A stretch of 64,000 bases of DNA from NCBI GenBank assembly GCA_958299035.1, contig CATQJL010000316.1:20871676-20935675 (forward strand), in the 5' to 3' direction. Shown here in pieces: positions 43,674 to 55,201 of the stretch. Below the pieces are notes generated by a model. The model was not told the origin of the DNA. It saw only the letters and a program-made list of their open reading frames with translations, and did not search any database. Every line of letters starts with the position of its first letter. Position 1 is the stretch's first letter. The position numbers and the translations under genes are program-made. Source of the DNA: Cylicocyclus nassatus. Taxonomy: Eukaryota > Nematoda > Chromadorea > Rhabditida > Strongylidae.

Positions 43674-45566
43674 CACAGAGTTGTTATTGTAGTTCTGTGT
43701 AAGTGTTTGAATGCTACTTGCCACATTGTTGATTTTTGTTGTCACTAAGAATTGTGTTCATATTTCCAACTCATCCTCATTGAATGGTTCATAAAAGTAT
43801 GGTAGATTTGTGACCTCTAGTCTTTGAAAGCCTTGTACGTTTTTAGTTATATCGTGGTTTGTTAGAGAGACCACTAAATCTACAAGGAATTTGCCTGCTA
43901 GAAGGTACCGGTACTGCAAAAAAATCCCTTCTTCGCCGCTAAAATGGGAAATAATCTTCCGTTGTCTGTTACCGAACGTGGTAATTGTAACTCTCTCTCT
44001 CTCTCCTCTCTCTCTCTCTCCCTCTCTCTCTCTCTCCCTCTGCATACTCCTTTTTTGCGCACAAGATTAGCAGCTGCCATGTAGGTTCTCATTGAGATTT
44101 TTCGGAAAATTTGAATGGTGAATAAGAGTGGCAGAGTTTGGAGTGAGCACATTTTTACGAAGAAAATCCTACTAAGTGAAAATAGATGAAGGAGCGTACA
44201 AAGTTCTCTACGCGTTCAAAATTTTTCTTGGAAAGGTGCATCAGCCGTGCTCTAGCCTTATAGAGGATTGAAGAAACCGCAAAGAAGGTTTGTTTCTTGT
44301 CGATTTTATGCTTACAAGATTTGGCAAGCACAATAACGCTAGAAGTGTATCAAATCTAAATCGGAAGCGCTCGAGGTCAGAAATTTACCGACCCTGTATG
44401 TGCACTCTACTGTAGCTTTTGATTGTGGTTAAAAATGCAGAGCATAGAGAAATTTTTTACTTCCAAATGTAGTAAGTGCATGTTCGTTTATGTGTTAGCA
44501 AATGATATAAAATTCAGTTTAACTTTACCAGCCAATTAGTTTGCTACTGTACATACATACACCTACTGCTTATCTTGCTGATTAAATTGTGAAAATATTT
44601 GCGTTTCCTGTTAATCTTTGCAAAAAAGGTCTTTAGAAGTGAAGAGCTTAAAAATCCCATCTTTTTGGGCGGAATTATCACGTGAACATAATACTCGAAA
44701 GCACAACTTACTAAAAAAAATCACTGTGTTCAGTAATTCCTATCTACAGGATAATTGTTACTTGCAAATCCCTTGAAATGATCAGGAAAAAGAATTGAAC
44801 TAATACCCCTCAGGATGTATCGCAAATGAATAAAGAGCAGTTGCATCAGCTACGATGACAGAAAAGGACCGAGAAAACTGAGAAAAGCACGAGAGAAGCT
44901 TAAATGAGTCAAAGGATTAGTTTCTCCTTAAAAAATCTAATGGAAAGACAAAGAAAAGAAACATGTTGCCGAAAGTACATAGGAAAAACTCCCCGACAAC
45001 AAATGACTTCATTGCTTGCAGAAGAGGATCGATGCTGGACGAGGTTGGAATATTTGCAAATGTTGCTTCTTACAAAGTGCTACTTTATATACAATTTTCA
45101 GGTTTTTTACTTACCTGCAGAAGATCTTGCGAGTCTTTTTGTGGCGCCCGCATTTTTCGTTTGATTTGCAATTCAACCGCCGATTTGAAAACTCTGAATT
45201 TCTGTCGAGTTCTCAAAGAAAAGCATGGTTGCCCGAATTTGCAGTTTGCTTTCGAAGTCTTAGGAACGGATGAACATCAAACAGATGTTTTGTGAGTGAT
45301 TGCAAATGAGCCTCACATACGTTAATTGCGCCCGTCTCCTTTTGCACGGAGACTGTTCGTAAATTCCCTTCTTTTTGTAGGTCTCTCTGTTTTGCATGAT
45401 TGACATCTGACCTTTTTTCTTCTACCAAAGGCTTCGGTCATAACCCTCATTACAGATTACTAGTGTTAGCATTTTAGCAGTTTACTAGTGTTACAAGGTT
45501 TACTGGTGTCACCGCTTTTACAGCTATTGATTAACGAGATGATAACCTCCTCTCTTTATTCACCAC
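43674..45566. other. Downstream of host gene; no further gene supported
   Basis: Holds a CT microsatellite at about 43991-44043. At 44904-45295 three overlapping frames look partly protein-like, with an acceptor TTACCTGCAG ending near 45120, but no frame is clearly right and no partner exons were found. Confidence 0.4.
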
Positions 45567-45605
45567 CTAGCTGGCTTACCCGGCTCCGCCCGGCCCTGTC
45601 AAAGC
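45567..45605 (-). mobile_element. Helitron-like 3' end
   Basis: On the minus strand GGGCCGGGCGGAGCCGGGT, then AAGCCAG and CTAG at 45570-45567, matching the hairpin end of 15918-16208 almost base for base. The body on the plus-strand side (45606 onward) is a different sequence, so this is another family or a capture with the same terminus. Confidence 0.45.
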
Positions 45606-45944
45606 ACTATGATAATGGTCCCCATTCCTCTCCTTGTACAACCTTTCCCTGTCATTTCTATATGCCATTTCTATAACAGCTGAATCATCCCAAAACTCAG
45701 GTTGATTTCCAGGAAAGTACCATGCCCCAGAAAACATCAACTTACTTCCAGCAGCAGAAAAACCCAAATATATAGATAAAAAGGAAGCAGCTATTACAGG
45801 ATTCATGAAACTAGCTCAAAACGAAAATATTCTTTTCTATGATGTCTTGCCAATAAACCGACTCATTTTTTTAGAACGAGGCTGAAGCTGGCTCAATGCG
45901 TTTCGAGGAGCAATCTTAGAGAAACTGTCCTGCCATAAAACTCT

Positions 45945-46310
45945 GGGTCGTTCCTTCCAAGCTCCTCGTGCTTTTTTGCTTTTGGGGGCAAGATATGCTT
46001 TTTTCGAAGTAGAAGGGCTGAAGTATGGTTTTTCTGAAGTAGAAGGACAAATATGAGTTGCAAGCATCTGCATGATTAAACATTGACAACTATAATTATT
46101 TGACGAAAATATCAGGTTGTCTAAGCCTATGAGTTTTTTCTTCCCTCTAGACCAAGCTCGTTGTGCTTTTTTGCTTTCAGGGGCCGAAGTGTGATTTTTG
46201 CGAAGCAAAAGGGCCAAAAATCTTGGCAAATATTTATTGTCGCATGAAGCTCATGGGTCTGTCCTTCCTTCGAGACCAAACCTGTGCTTTTCTGCTCTAA
46301 CACTTTTCGC
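45945..46310. repeat. Diverged tandem repeat (~120-190 bp spacing)
   Basis: The phrase CCAAGCTC(C/G)T(C/T)GTGCTTTTTTGCTTT recurs near 45958 and 46152, and in decayed form near 46275. Each is followed by GGGGC and GAAG-rich sequence. The repeat keeps a minus-strand frame with repeated S-K-K-A motifs open, so I do not call that frame a gene. Confidence 0.5.
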
Positions 46311-46836
46311 CGGTGCATGGTGCAGCACCCTGTTTTGAAGGATCTTTTTGACGTTTACAGGAGGTTTTCTTCTAGTTCAAGGTTATCATGTCAAAGGCCT
46401 AAGCTTCTACTTTTTAATTGACTCTGTAGAGTTGTGCCACCGATATTTGTTTAGGAAATATGAGCACAAATCGAACAACAGTTGCAACGAAGTGCGGCAA
46501 CGCGAACGACGCGTGCGACGTCGCAACTTTCCTTTGCTTCGATATCAAAGAGAAAAACCGTACTTTCAATACTGATGTGTACCGTCTACAACATGATACT
46601 TTTGGATACTATTAGAAACTGAGTTCTTGTTCCTATCTTCCAGGAAAACAGAAGCCCTTCACAAGCGACAAAATTCAAACACTTTGAATCCACTCGGAAC
46701 CTTGTGTATGGAACTTATCTGACAAGCTGATCACAGATGTAGGACACAGTTTGCGAAATAAGGTCCCTTTGTTGGCTAATGGCTGAAAGTGTACTCTTTT
46801 TTGCCGCGCGCGATTTCGCGATCCGAAACGTGTTGA
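46311..46836. other. No gene seen
   Basis: Unique-looking AT-rich sequence between repeats. Confidence 0.35.
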
Positions 46837-47625
46837 AGGCAGCATCCAGACAAACCTGGGCCTATGCGGATCTCACCTGGAGGGTAATCTTGGAGCTCTG
46901 ACTAAAACACTGCCCAAGTGGCAGCTCAAATGGTGAGCTCATAGTTAAGATATTCGCCTCCAAACTGGACCTTGAGACCGTATTCGCATGGATTCATGGC
47001 AGTTTCGCGCGAGGACCACGCGTGTCGCGCCATGACCATGTGAAATACGATCGCGGGATCCGCTTTCGAGGCGAACGTCTCAGCCTTTAGAGCACTACCT
47101 GAGCTGCTGGTTGGGCAGTGGCTTATTTAGGGCCCCCAAATTACTATCCACATGAGAACCCCATGTGTCTAGACTTGCCTGGACGCTACCTTCAAGCACT
47201 AGAAAAAAATGCACTTGTAATTTTTTGTTTCAATAAAAGCTCACCTCCTCGTCTATGAATTTGCGCAGTAAGTAAGGTAAATTTGAAATCAGCGTTTTAT
47301 GCTTTGCAAATGGTATACACCCCATCTAAAGAGGCCATCCTAACTAAACATTGTTCGCTTGTCAGTCATATTTTGTGCTTTTGGTTGGCATACTTATGCC
47401 AATGACCTTTTCTTTCCGATTGCGAATCTTGCGAAGTTATGAAAAGAAAAACTTGCTACTAGGCTATAATAACTAATCCCGAGGTACAGTCTGGAGGCGA
47501 ATATCTCAACTGTGAGTTCACCGTTTCAGCTGCCGCCTGGGCAGTGTCTTAGTTAGCGCCCCAAAATTGCTTCCCACTTAAAAACCCCGTATGTCCAGAT
47601 TTGCCTGGACGCTGCCTTTAAGGGC
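46837..47625 (-). mobile_element. Composite repeat, copy B, with a second MITE half
   Basis: 46837-47480 is the reverse-oriented counterpart of 35778-36408. From 47480 to 47625 follows an extra half of the same palindromic MITE, ending GCCTGGACGCTGCCTTTAAGG. On the minus strand the unit is therefore bordered by the AGGCAGCGTCCAGGCA motif at both ends, which copy A lacks. Confidence 0.65.
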
Positions 47626-47794
47626 AGAACTATAGTTCTTGAAAGTAGAAGGAGCCAAAAGTTAATCTCGGGCAACTTTTTGTAAGATTCAGAATTGAAA
47701 TACATTTTGAAATTCTTACCGAAACAGTCTTGCCGTTTAGAGCCCTTTCGTCTTTTCTTTTAGCGGGTTCCTCTGCTTTTGCAAAGCCAAAGTA

Positions 47795-48010
47795 CAGTCG
47801 AGTAGGTTTGGCGGTAAATATAGTGTGCTTGCACAGAAGGTGAAATGCGGTGAAATTTGCGCGTGAACAAGTAGCCACGTCAATACCGCGGGTATTTTGC
47901 GCGCGCAGTTGGCCGGCGTCATAGTCGAAATCATTTCTTCACGCGCCAATTTTACCGCATTTCACCTTCTGTGCAAGCGCACTATATTTACCGCTAAATC
48001 TACTCGACTG
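47795..48010. mobile_element. Tc1/mariner-like MITE with CAGTCGAGTAG ends
   Basis: 216-bp element bounded by TA on both sides. The arms of about 65 bases start CAGTCGAGTAGGTTTGGCGG and are nearly perfect. Inner sequence has CCGCGGG and GCGCGCGC. Confidence 0.75.
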
Positions 48011-50138
48011 TAGAATTTCCAAGAGGTAAAGGCGGACGAACAAAAGTGAATTTTTAGCAACTTTTGGTGAATTTTAACCTTGTTTCCTCCAGCGAAACTT
48101 GGCTCCCTCCGCCTTTCTGATTTTGGATCAAAAAGTACGATTTTCACAAGGCAGAAGCACCCAAACGTGAATTTTAAGCAAACCTCCGTGAAACTGATTA
48201 TTATATTATCTTCAGCTACCCTTCTTGATGTATGAAATCATTCATGGTGTAAGAAATCATGTTTTTCTCAAGAACTACTTGTAAGAAGCATCAGGCAGGA
48301 GGCGATTACCAGTGAAAGTACGCCGTAGTAATTCGGAAAATCTGTCGCCTTATCCGAATTGTGATAAGGTCAGACATCTGCGTTACTTTGGAAGTCTAAA
48401 TTTATATTTTGCAATCGCTCTTGTTTGCGCTTTGTACACTTCACTTCGCTTCACTTACACTTGTTCTTCTAGATTCCCTTGCATGCCTTTTGCAACTGAG
48501 AAGATGATTTCAATTTAAGCCATTCCGAAAGTTCTTCTTTCGAGCTGTCATAAAAACATGTGGAAAAGATGGGTAAACTGTCTAAAGACAGTTTGATGCA
48601 TATTTTCTTCCCCCTTTCAACAGTCATGCTTCCAAATCATTTGCTTTTGCGAGTATCAAAATAATCGCCAAAATTCCAAACCTGAGGTTTTTGTCGTACA
48701 AGGTTTGGCATTTTCCTAAATCGGTTTTAACTTCTGAAAGAGCTGTAATAATATTTAAATAGAGCAAAGAAAGTGCAATGTAACAAAATTTTTGCGCATC
48801 CTCAATAAGCTTTCCAGTATTTTTTAAGATGCTTTTCTCAGAAGTGTTTACTTTGGCAGTGTCTTATGATACGCAAACGCATCAAACGCCGAGGAATCTT
48901 CGGAATTTGAGGGTTTCAAAACTCGATTATCATTTACCACTAATTCGAGCTTTTACTGCCACGAAAAGTCGAAATTTGAGATTTCGAGTATAGCCATAAG
49001 TGAATCTAAAAATACACGATTTTTATGTTTTCATCTCATCTGAACAAATCGGGAACAAAAAAAGCCCATCAGAAAGAGGAGATAAAGCTGCATCAAATAA
49101 CACCCGAGTCGCTCTTCGGATGATGTTCTGTGAGGCTTGGCTGAACCAAATATGGAATTTGATGGCATCAGAAAAATGATTTTGTTTACTTTGGAAAGCT
49201 AGCTGGAGATGCCAAAAAATTCATTACGTTGCACTTTGTTTGCTCTATCCAGCTGTTAAGCAAAATCTTCCAGAAGTTCAAAATGAAAAATGTGAAAAAT
49301 TGTCAAACTTGGGCATGGTAAAAATCATGGGTTCAAAACTTCTGCACTTATCCTTGTGACCAAAAGAGGAAATGGCATTGAAACACAACTGCTAGAAAGA
49401 GGAAGAAAAACCGCGTCGAATAGTTCTTAAAATGCTTTCTCCATTCTTATTCCATGCGGTTTTGTGATAGAAAAAACGGAAAGAACTTTGGGAACGACTT
49501 GATACAATACCACCCGTAATTTGTGAAAAAAAATGGCGGCGGCACTCAACTTACGCGGCGCCGCCGAAGTTAGGTGACTTTTGCCGCGTCGCGCGGCAAA
49601 AGTCAGCGGAAAAGCGGCCAAAGTCACCTAACTTTGTCGCGCAACGCCTAACTTTTTATAAAAAAAGACCTTATCTTGATTCAAAATTTATGAATTCTAT
49701 ATATAAGAGTACCATTCAACTCAGCTCGGCGAGGCGCATCTTCCAATATACGGATGTGCCTAGTTGTGGGATATAAGTTTCTTTCCTGGAATTTTAGTGT
49801 AAATGGACCATTCAGTGTGCTTATTCCAGAGGCTACGTACACATTCTATTGAGCACAGCAGAAATAGGGCAGGTATAGTTTAAGAGCTCATTCTGTATGG
49901 ATATATGTGAAACTGGGCAGCTCATTCTGCATGGATATGTGTGAAAGTGGGCTTCTCTCGGCGAAGTATGACGGGTCCCAAAATGCAGGAAGAAAAAGGG
50001 AAATGGTTGGAAATCGCATGAGAAGCACATATCGCGGAATGCCGCGCGTGCTGTGCAATGTACAATACCACTCACAGAACGGGAATTGCGCGAAATTCCA
50101 GAAATTTCGCGATTCCGGATTATCGTAAATTATGCAGC
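48011..50138. other. No gene seen; one inverted repeat
   Basis: No supportable coding frame. At about 49552-49640 a GC-rich inverted repeat built around TTAGGTGACTTT and AAAGTCACCTAA stands out. Confidence 0.4.
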
Positions 50139-50770
50139 GCCATAACTTCCTTCGGAATTAATATATTCTAAATTCGAAAGCAGCACTGTGTTCATCTCGT
50201 CAAGGCGAATCTTTCTACATACGTCATGTCATCTATATCTTGTTTTCAGTTTTCTCAAATTGTTCTGAGGAGGTCCCTTTGCAAGTATGTAACGCAGCGC
50301 CTATCCAATTTGAAAGCTTCCAGTATGCACCATTCGATAGTGCTCTTCTTGTGCATTATAGTGCGCTAGTAAGCTGCCGCAGGCTTCTTTTCAAAAGAGA
50401 AAAAAGCGTTGGTAAATTCTGGAAAAATCACTCGTTTCCAGATTCTACTTGCCGTAACTTTCTTTGGAGTGGATATTTTCTGAATCCGAAAAATGCATTG
50501 TGCTCAGCTCATCAAGGCAAATCTTTCGGTATGCAGAATGTCCTTGATATCTCGATTTCAGTATTCTCAAAACTTTCTGCGGACGCCTCTTCGCAAAGGT
50601 GTGAAGCAGCGCGTATTGCCCCCAGTACATTCAGAAAGAAATTTTCAATAGTACTTCTTTTGTAGATTATGGAGCGCTAGAAAGTAGCCGCACACTCCTT
50701 TTCAAAGGAGTTAGAAGGGCTGGTGAATTCTGGAAAAATCATGTCCTTCTAAATTTTTCTCAACGTAACT
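50139..50770. repeat. Diverged tandem repeat, ~310-bp unit, two-plus copies
   Basis: The text GCC(A/G)TAACTT(C/T)CTT ... CGAAA ... CATT/TGT GTTCA ... CAAGGC(G/A)AATCTTTC recurs about 310 bases apart (about 50139 and 50451), with the start of a third unit near 50757. Each unit contains AATTCTGGAAAAATCA. Confidence 0.65.
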
Positions 50771-51124
50771 CTAAAATATGAAGCTCTCTTGCTAAGCAGA
50801 TGTGATTTTCGTAACCAGCAGGTCGGATAACCACTATGAGCAAGTTTTCCGAGATTTTCGGGTCATTTCATTTTTTCTCGTTTTACGCTCTGGAAGCTCG
50901 CCGATGGATTTTGGTCAAAATGTTGATGCTCCTGGATTGTAAGGAAACTTCGCTTATAGAGGTTTTCGAACACGCTCTTTACGAAAATCGTGGTCTTTGA
51001 GGATTGCAGGGTCTTTTTGGTGAGATACGGTGAGGTGACTGTAACTGCATCACGAAAGTGCGTAAATTGGCCCGCACTTCTCGTGTATCTGTCAGCAACC
51101 TTGCCTGCTTGCTTTTCTCAGCCA

Positions 51125-51620
51125 AAGTTACTAGGAACTGCGCTACCGAATGGTGCATGAATCAGGCTCCAGTCTGTAAAAATCACCGAGTTACGAGCCT
51201 ATGAAAACACGTCCTCATGAATTTTGCCCAAAATCTAAAGATCGCAAATCTCGTCGAAATTCCACCGTGAGCGCTTGTACAACACGCTGATCAAAATCTT
51301 TCGCGTCCTTAATGGATCCTATTGTGTTAGATTTAGTAGTTTGAGTTCTAGCCACTGAAATAGCTCTGATATTCAACTGAGCAGCTGAAGCATATGCAAG
51401 TACCATATTCAATACAGTGGGAGTTTTTGGGCGAAGCGAACACAATATCCGCAATGCGAGTGTCATACAAGCGCTCACGGTGGAATTTCGACGAGATTTG
51501 CGATCTTTAGATTTTGGGCAAAATTCATGAGGACGTGTTTTCATAGGCTCGTAACTCGGTGATTTTTACAGACTGGAGCCTGATTCATGCACCATTCGGT
51601 AGCGCAGTTCCTAGTAACTT
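51125..51620. repeat. Perfect 155-bp inverted duplication with 186-base loop
   Basis: 51125-51279 and 51466-51620 are exact reverse complements. One base beyond the right arm the adapter sequence begins. The loop 51280-51465 has a minus-strand frame with a protein-like text (RPKTPTVLNMVLAYASAAQ), not recognised. The pattern suggests a chimeric molecule from amplification. Confidence 0.9.
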
Positions 51621-51621
51621 A

Positions 51622-51646
51622 GTACTCTGCGTTGATACCACTGCTT
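51622..51646 (-). other. SMART-type adapter at left edge of gap 2
   Basis: The same 25 bases as at 26617-26641, ending where the N run begins. Confidence 0.95.
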
Positions 51647-52146
51647 NNNNNNNNNNNNNNNNNNNNNNNNNNNNNNNNNNNNNNNNNNNNNNNNNNNNNN
51701 NNNNNNNNNNNNNNNNNNNNNNNNNNNNNNNNNNNNNNNNNNNNNNNNNNNNNNNNNNNNNNNNNNNNNNNNNNNNNNNNNNNNNNNNNNNNNNNNNNNN
51801 NNNNNNNNNNNNNNNNNNNNNNNNNNNNNNNNNNNNNNNNNNNNNNNNNNNNNNNNNNNNNNNNNNNNNNNNNNNNNNNNNNNNNNNNNNNNNNNNNNNN
51901 NNNNNNNNNNNNNNNNNNNNNNNNNNNNNNNNNNNNNNNNNNNNNNNNNNNNNNNNNNNNNNNNNNNNNNNNNNNNNNNNNNNNNNNNNNNNNNNNNNNN
52001 NNNNNNNNNNNNNNNNNNNNNNNNNNNNNNNNNNNNNNNNNNNNNNNNNNNNNNNNNNNNNNNNNNNNNNNNNNNNNNNNNNNNNNNNNNNNNNNNNNNN
52101 NNNNNNNNNNNNNNNNNNNNNNNNNNNNNNNNNNNNNNNNNNNNNN
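51647..52146. other. Assembly gap of 500 N
   Basis: Exactly 500 N, bordered on both sides by adapter sequence in opposite orientations. Confidence 0.99.
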
Positions 52147-52171
52147 AAGCAGTGGTATCAACGCAGAGTAC
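52147..52171 (+). other. SMART-type adapter at right edge of gap 2
   Basis: Reads AAGCAGTGGTATCAACGCAG and five more adapter bases, then genomic repeat sequence starts at 52172. Confidence 0.95.
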
Positions 52172-52743
52172 TTGGGTTTCGCGATCTTCTCTTTCTAGCT
52201 GAGCGAAAATCGTGCCAATCGGGAGCAATTTTCATTTTCGTGAAAAACGCGGACTCGAAAATCCGATTGAATCACGAAATTCAAAATTGTTCCTGATTGG
52301 CGCGATTTTCGCTCAGCTAGAAAGGAAAGGCCACAAAACCCATGTTTATGACGTTTTCGCCTTTTCTGTGACGTTTTCAAGCATTTTTGAGCATGCTCAA
52401 AAATTGCAAAAATGAAGAAATTCTCTTTATTTGCTTCTAACTCTCGATCTACTTCGTTACAATTCATGAAAATGGCACCACTGTAATGTGCAAAATTTTC
52501 TTTATCAAATAAAAGTACTTCCAAAATTTTTCGTGATCCAGCTCGAAAAATGCCGATATTGACTGATTTCATTCAATTGCTTTTAACTCTCGAACTTACC
52601 AACGCTAGTTCATGACAAAGGCACCGCTATAAAGAAAAAGGTTTCCTCTTTCATACAAAAATAATTTTGAGAAAAAATCGTTGAGAAGAAAGGAAGCTAT
52701 GATTTTTTGAAAATCCGACGCAAGAACTTTTGGGACAACCTAA
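52172..52743 (+). mobile_element. Mariner-type palindromic MITE (TTAGGTTGG family), copy B, left arm missing
   Basis: Corresponds to about 40392-40958 of copy A: the centre and the full right arm, ending GGGACAACCTAA followed by TA. The left arm is lost at the adapter/gap. Confidence 0.75.
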
Positions 52744-52753
52744 TATATATATA

Positions 52754-53429
52754 CAGGTGTCCCAAAAAGATGTGCACACTGTTTGATTGTTAACAACTTT
52801 CTTGCTTTCATGTCTTTTGCCGAGCTCGAGGTACCATTCTGTAGAGCGAGGATAAACTTAGATTTACAGTATGGAGGGACTTACCAGCCGCTTTTCATTA
52901 CTGTAGAATTACGGTAAGAATTTCGAGGAGGATTTTCAGCAATGGAAAGCTGTATTTTGCCTCAGAAAAAAGCCAAATAAGCCAGAAACTCTTGAACTGG
53001 GTTAATCATAGTCGCTGATTCTAAATATGAAAACTGCACGTCAGTACAATGTTTCTTTCATGAGTTAATACAATTTAGGGTAACAACTGATTTTCTAATG
53101 TTCATCAGAAATGTGAATACGCCATCAAGAAAGCTCGAAAAACTGATGGAAAGTTATGTAGTGAAATCAGCACGCCTGAAAACCTTGCTACACAATTTTT
53201 TAGATTTTTTTGAAAATATCTCATCAAAAGTCTTATCCCACAGTGATGCTGTATGCTGAAAGTTCATACCGTAATCCTACAGTAGCAAAAAGAGATTGGA
53301 GTTTCGCTTAATACTATAAATCTAAGTTTATCCTCGCTCTAAAAATGATACTTCAGGCTCGGCAAAAGACATGAAAGCAAGAGAGTTATTAACGATCAAA
53401 CAGTGTGCACATCTTTTTGGGACACTCTG
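52754..53429 (+). mobile_element. Tc1/mariner-type MITE (CAGGGTGTCCC family), copy b
   Basis: 676 bp, TA-bordered, starting CAGGTGTCCCAAAAAGATGT and ending with the complement of CAGAGTGTCCCAAAAAGATG. Long outer arms. Close to copies a and d. Confidence 0.85.
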
Positions 53430-53437
53430 TATATATA

Positions 53438-54106
53438 CAGGGTGTCCCAAAAAAATGTTTCGAACGTTTGATCGTTAATATCTCTCTTCCCAAGAAGTCT
53501 TTTGCCTTGCTTAAGGGACCGTTTTGTAGGGCTGGCTTCAAATTAGATTCGCATTATAGAACGAATCACCCATCTCTCTTCATTACTGTAGGATTACCGG
53601 TAGAAACTTGAAAAAGGGTTTTAAGCAATGAAAGGCCATATTTTGCCTCAGAAAAGAAACAAAACAGCCTGAAAGCTTCTACACTAGGCTAATTAGAGTT
53701 GCTGATTATAACTGTAAAGTCGACTTATTATGATGCTTCATTGAAGAGTTATCCCAGGTTAGAGGTAGCGACCATTTTTTCAATGTTCCTAAAAAGTGCG
53801 ATTACACCGTTTAGAAAACTTCGTAACCTTGTGAACAGTCGAGTATTGAACTCAGCGTCCATAAAAACCCTATTACACAAGTTTTCAAAATTATTTGAAA
53901 ATTTTGAAACGGCAGCTTTTTTCCAACCACATGTTTCAAGTTTCTACCGTAATACTACAGCAATGAAGAGAGCTGGGTGATTCGTTCTCTAGTACAAATC
54001 TGAGTTGAAGCCAGCTCTACAAAACGGTACCTGAAGCAAGGCAAAAGACTTTTTGGGAAGAGAGATATTAACGATCAAACGTCGAAACATTTTTTGGGAC
54101 ACCCTG
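53438..54106 (+). mobile_element. Tc1/mariner-type MITE, copy c (divergent subfamily)
   Basis: 669 bp with the same CAGGGTGTCCCAAAAAAATG tip, but a different subterminal sequence (TTTCGAACGTTTGATCG rather than TGCACACTGTTTGATCG). It is separated from copy b only by TATATATA (53430-53437). Confidence 0.85.
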
Positions 54107-54266
54107 TATATATTGTACCTTCAAATATTTTGGGAAAATACGCATGAGGCGCTCATATAATTTGTCATTTTATCCATACTGCAAAAGACAATGTGGTCCA
54201 ATCATTTGTTTCGTATTGCCCTTTTTCTTTACATTTGTTTCTGCGGCGTACTCTATATCACATGAA

Positions 54267-55199
54267 TCTTATATTTAAAGCTGAATGTCTGTTTATCTGT
54301 CTGTATGTCTGTATGTGTGTATTAGGTTGGCCCAAAAAATCTGTCGTTTCATTTTCAAAAATTTGTAACTCCGCGATAAATGCTGTTCCGTTGGAGCTGT
54401 TTGGAGCTTCTGTTTCACACTGGGTGCGGAAATAAAAATGGAAAACTAAGACCATATAAGCTTTGACCATTTTAAGTTAGGTCACCAAAAATCTGGAATG
54501 CTTCAGAAAAATCTGAAATTGTCAGCACATATGTTTTTGGCCTACTCTTTGCATCTGCAAAAAGTTTGTGCTGTTTGGATGTCTCTGTGAGAAGTTATGA
54601 ATATCGAGTTTACTATGGAAAACGCCAAAATTGATTCATTTTTCAATTTTCGCGAAAATCATAACTTCTCACAGAGACGTCCAAACAGCACAAACTCTTC
54701 ACTGTTGCAAAGAGTAGGCTAAAAAACATATGTTTTGACGATTTCAGATTTTTCTGCAGCATTCCAGATTTTTGGTGACCTAACTCAAAATGGTCAAAGC
54801 TTATATGGTCTTACTTTTCTATTTTTATCTCCGCACCCAATGTGAAACGGAAGCTCCGCAAAACAGCGTTTGAAAGCGAAAGACTTATTCTTTCTAATAA
54901 AATTAAATTACAAGCAAGCACATCCGTTGAAATTTCTCGGAGTTACAAATTTTTGAAAATGAAACGACAGAACTTTCGGGCCAACCTAATATGTCTGTGT
55001 GTACGTATGTTCCGAATAGAAATTTTAATTTTTGAACCGATCCGGACCAAACTTGGCACACATATCTTCGGATCGGGGCGGGTGTCGTGGCTACTCTTCG
55101 TCATCGATCAATATCGATTTTATCGATTTTTATCGACTTTTTGCAGAGTTCACCTACGGGGCTAAGATGTGGCATGGGGGGGGGGGTAATCGAGCATTA
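54267..55199 (+). mobile_element. Helitron-like element split by a MITE
   Basis: The left part 54267-54320 starts A|TCTTATATTTAAAGCTGAAT and enters the GTCTGTATGT tract. The right part 54992-55199 resumes with GTCTGTGTGTACGTATGTTC and follows 15985-16155 through the ATCGATCAATATCGA patch to a 9-G run and AATCGAGCAT. The element between them is 54322-54989. The 3' hairpin is missing; copy d of another MITE starts at 55202. Confidence 0.65.
54322..54989 (+). mobile_element. Mariner-type palindromic MITE (TTAGGTTGGCCC subfamily)
   Basis: 668 bp between TA dinucleotides, tips TTAGGTTGGCCCAAAAAATC and the complement of TTAGGTTGGCCCGAAAGTTC. Much of the element is a long inverted repeat around GGAAAACGCC. 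It is inserted in the GTCTGT tract of the Helitron-like element. Confidence 0.85.
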
Positions 55200-55201
55200 T
55201 A

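Noticed and set aside
44904..45295. A possible gene after the host gene
   Set aside because: Three overlapping frames compete, none has recognisable features, and no consistent exon chain was found.
45837..46318. Repetitive Ser/Lys-rich protein on the minus strand
   Set aside because: The frame is kept open by a diverged tandem DNA repeat; no domain and two overlapping frames.
50240..50665. 141-codon plus-strand frame
   Set aside because: It spans the diverged ~310-bp tandem repeat and has no domain or splice context.
51559..52296. Long open frames across the second N run
   Set aside because: Same reason; the ends are adapter sequence translated.
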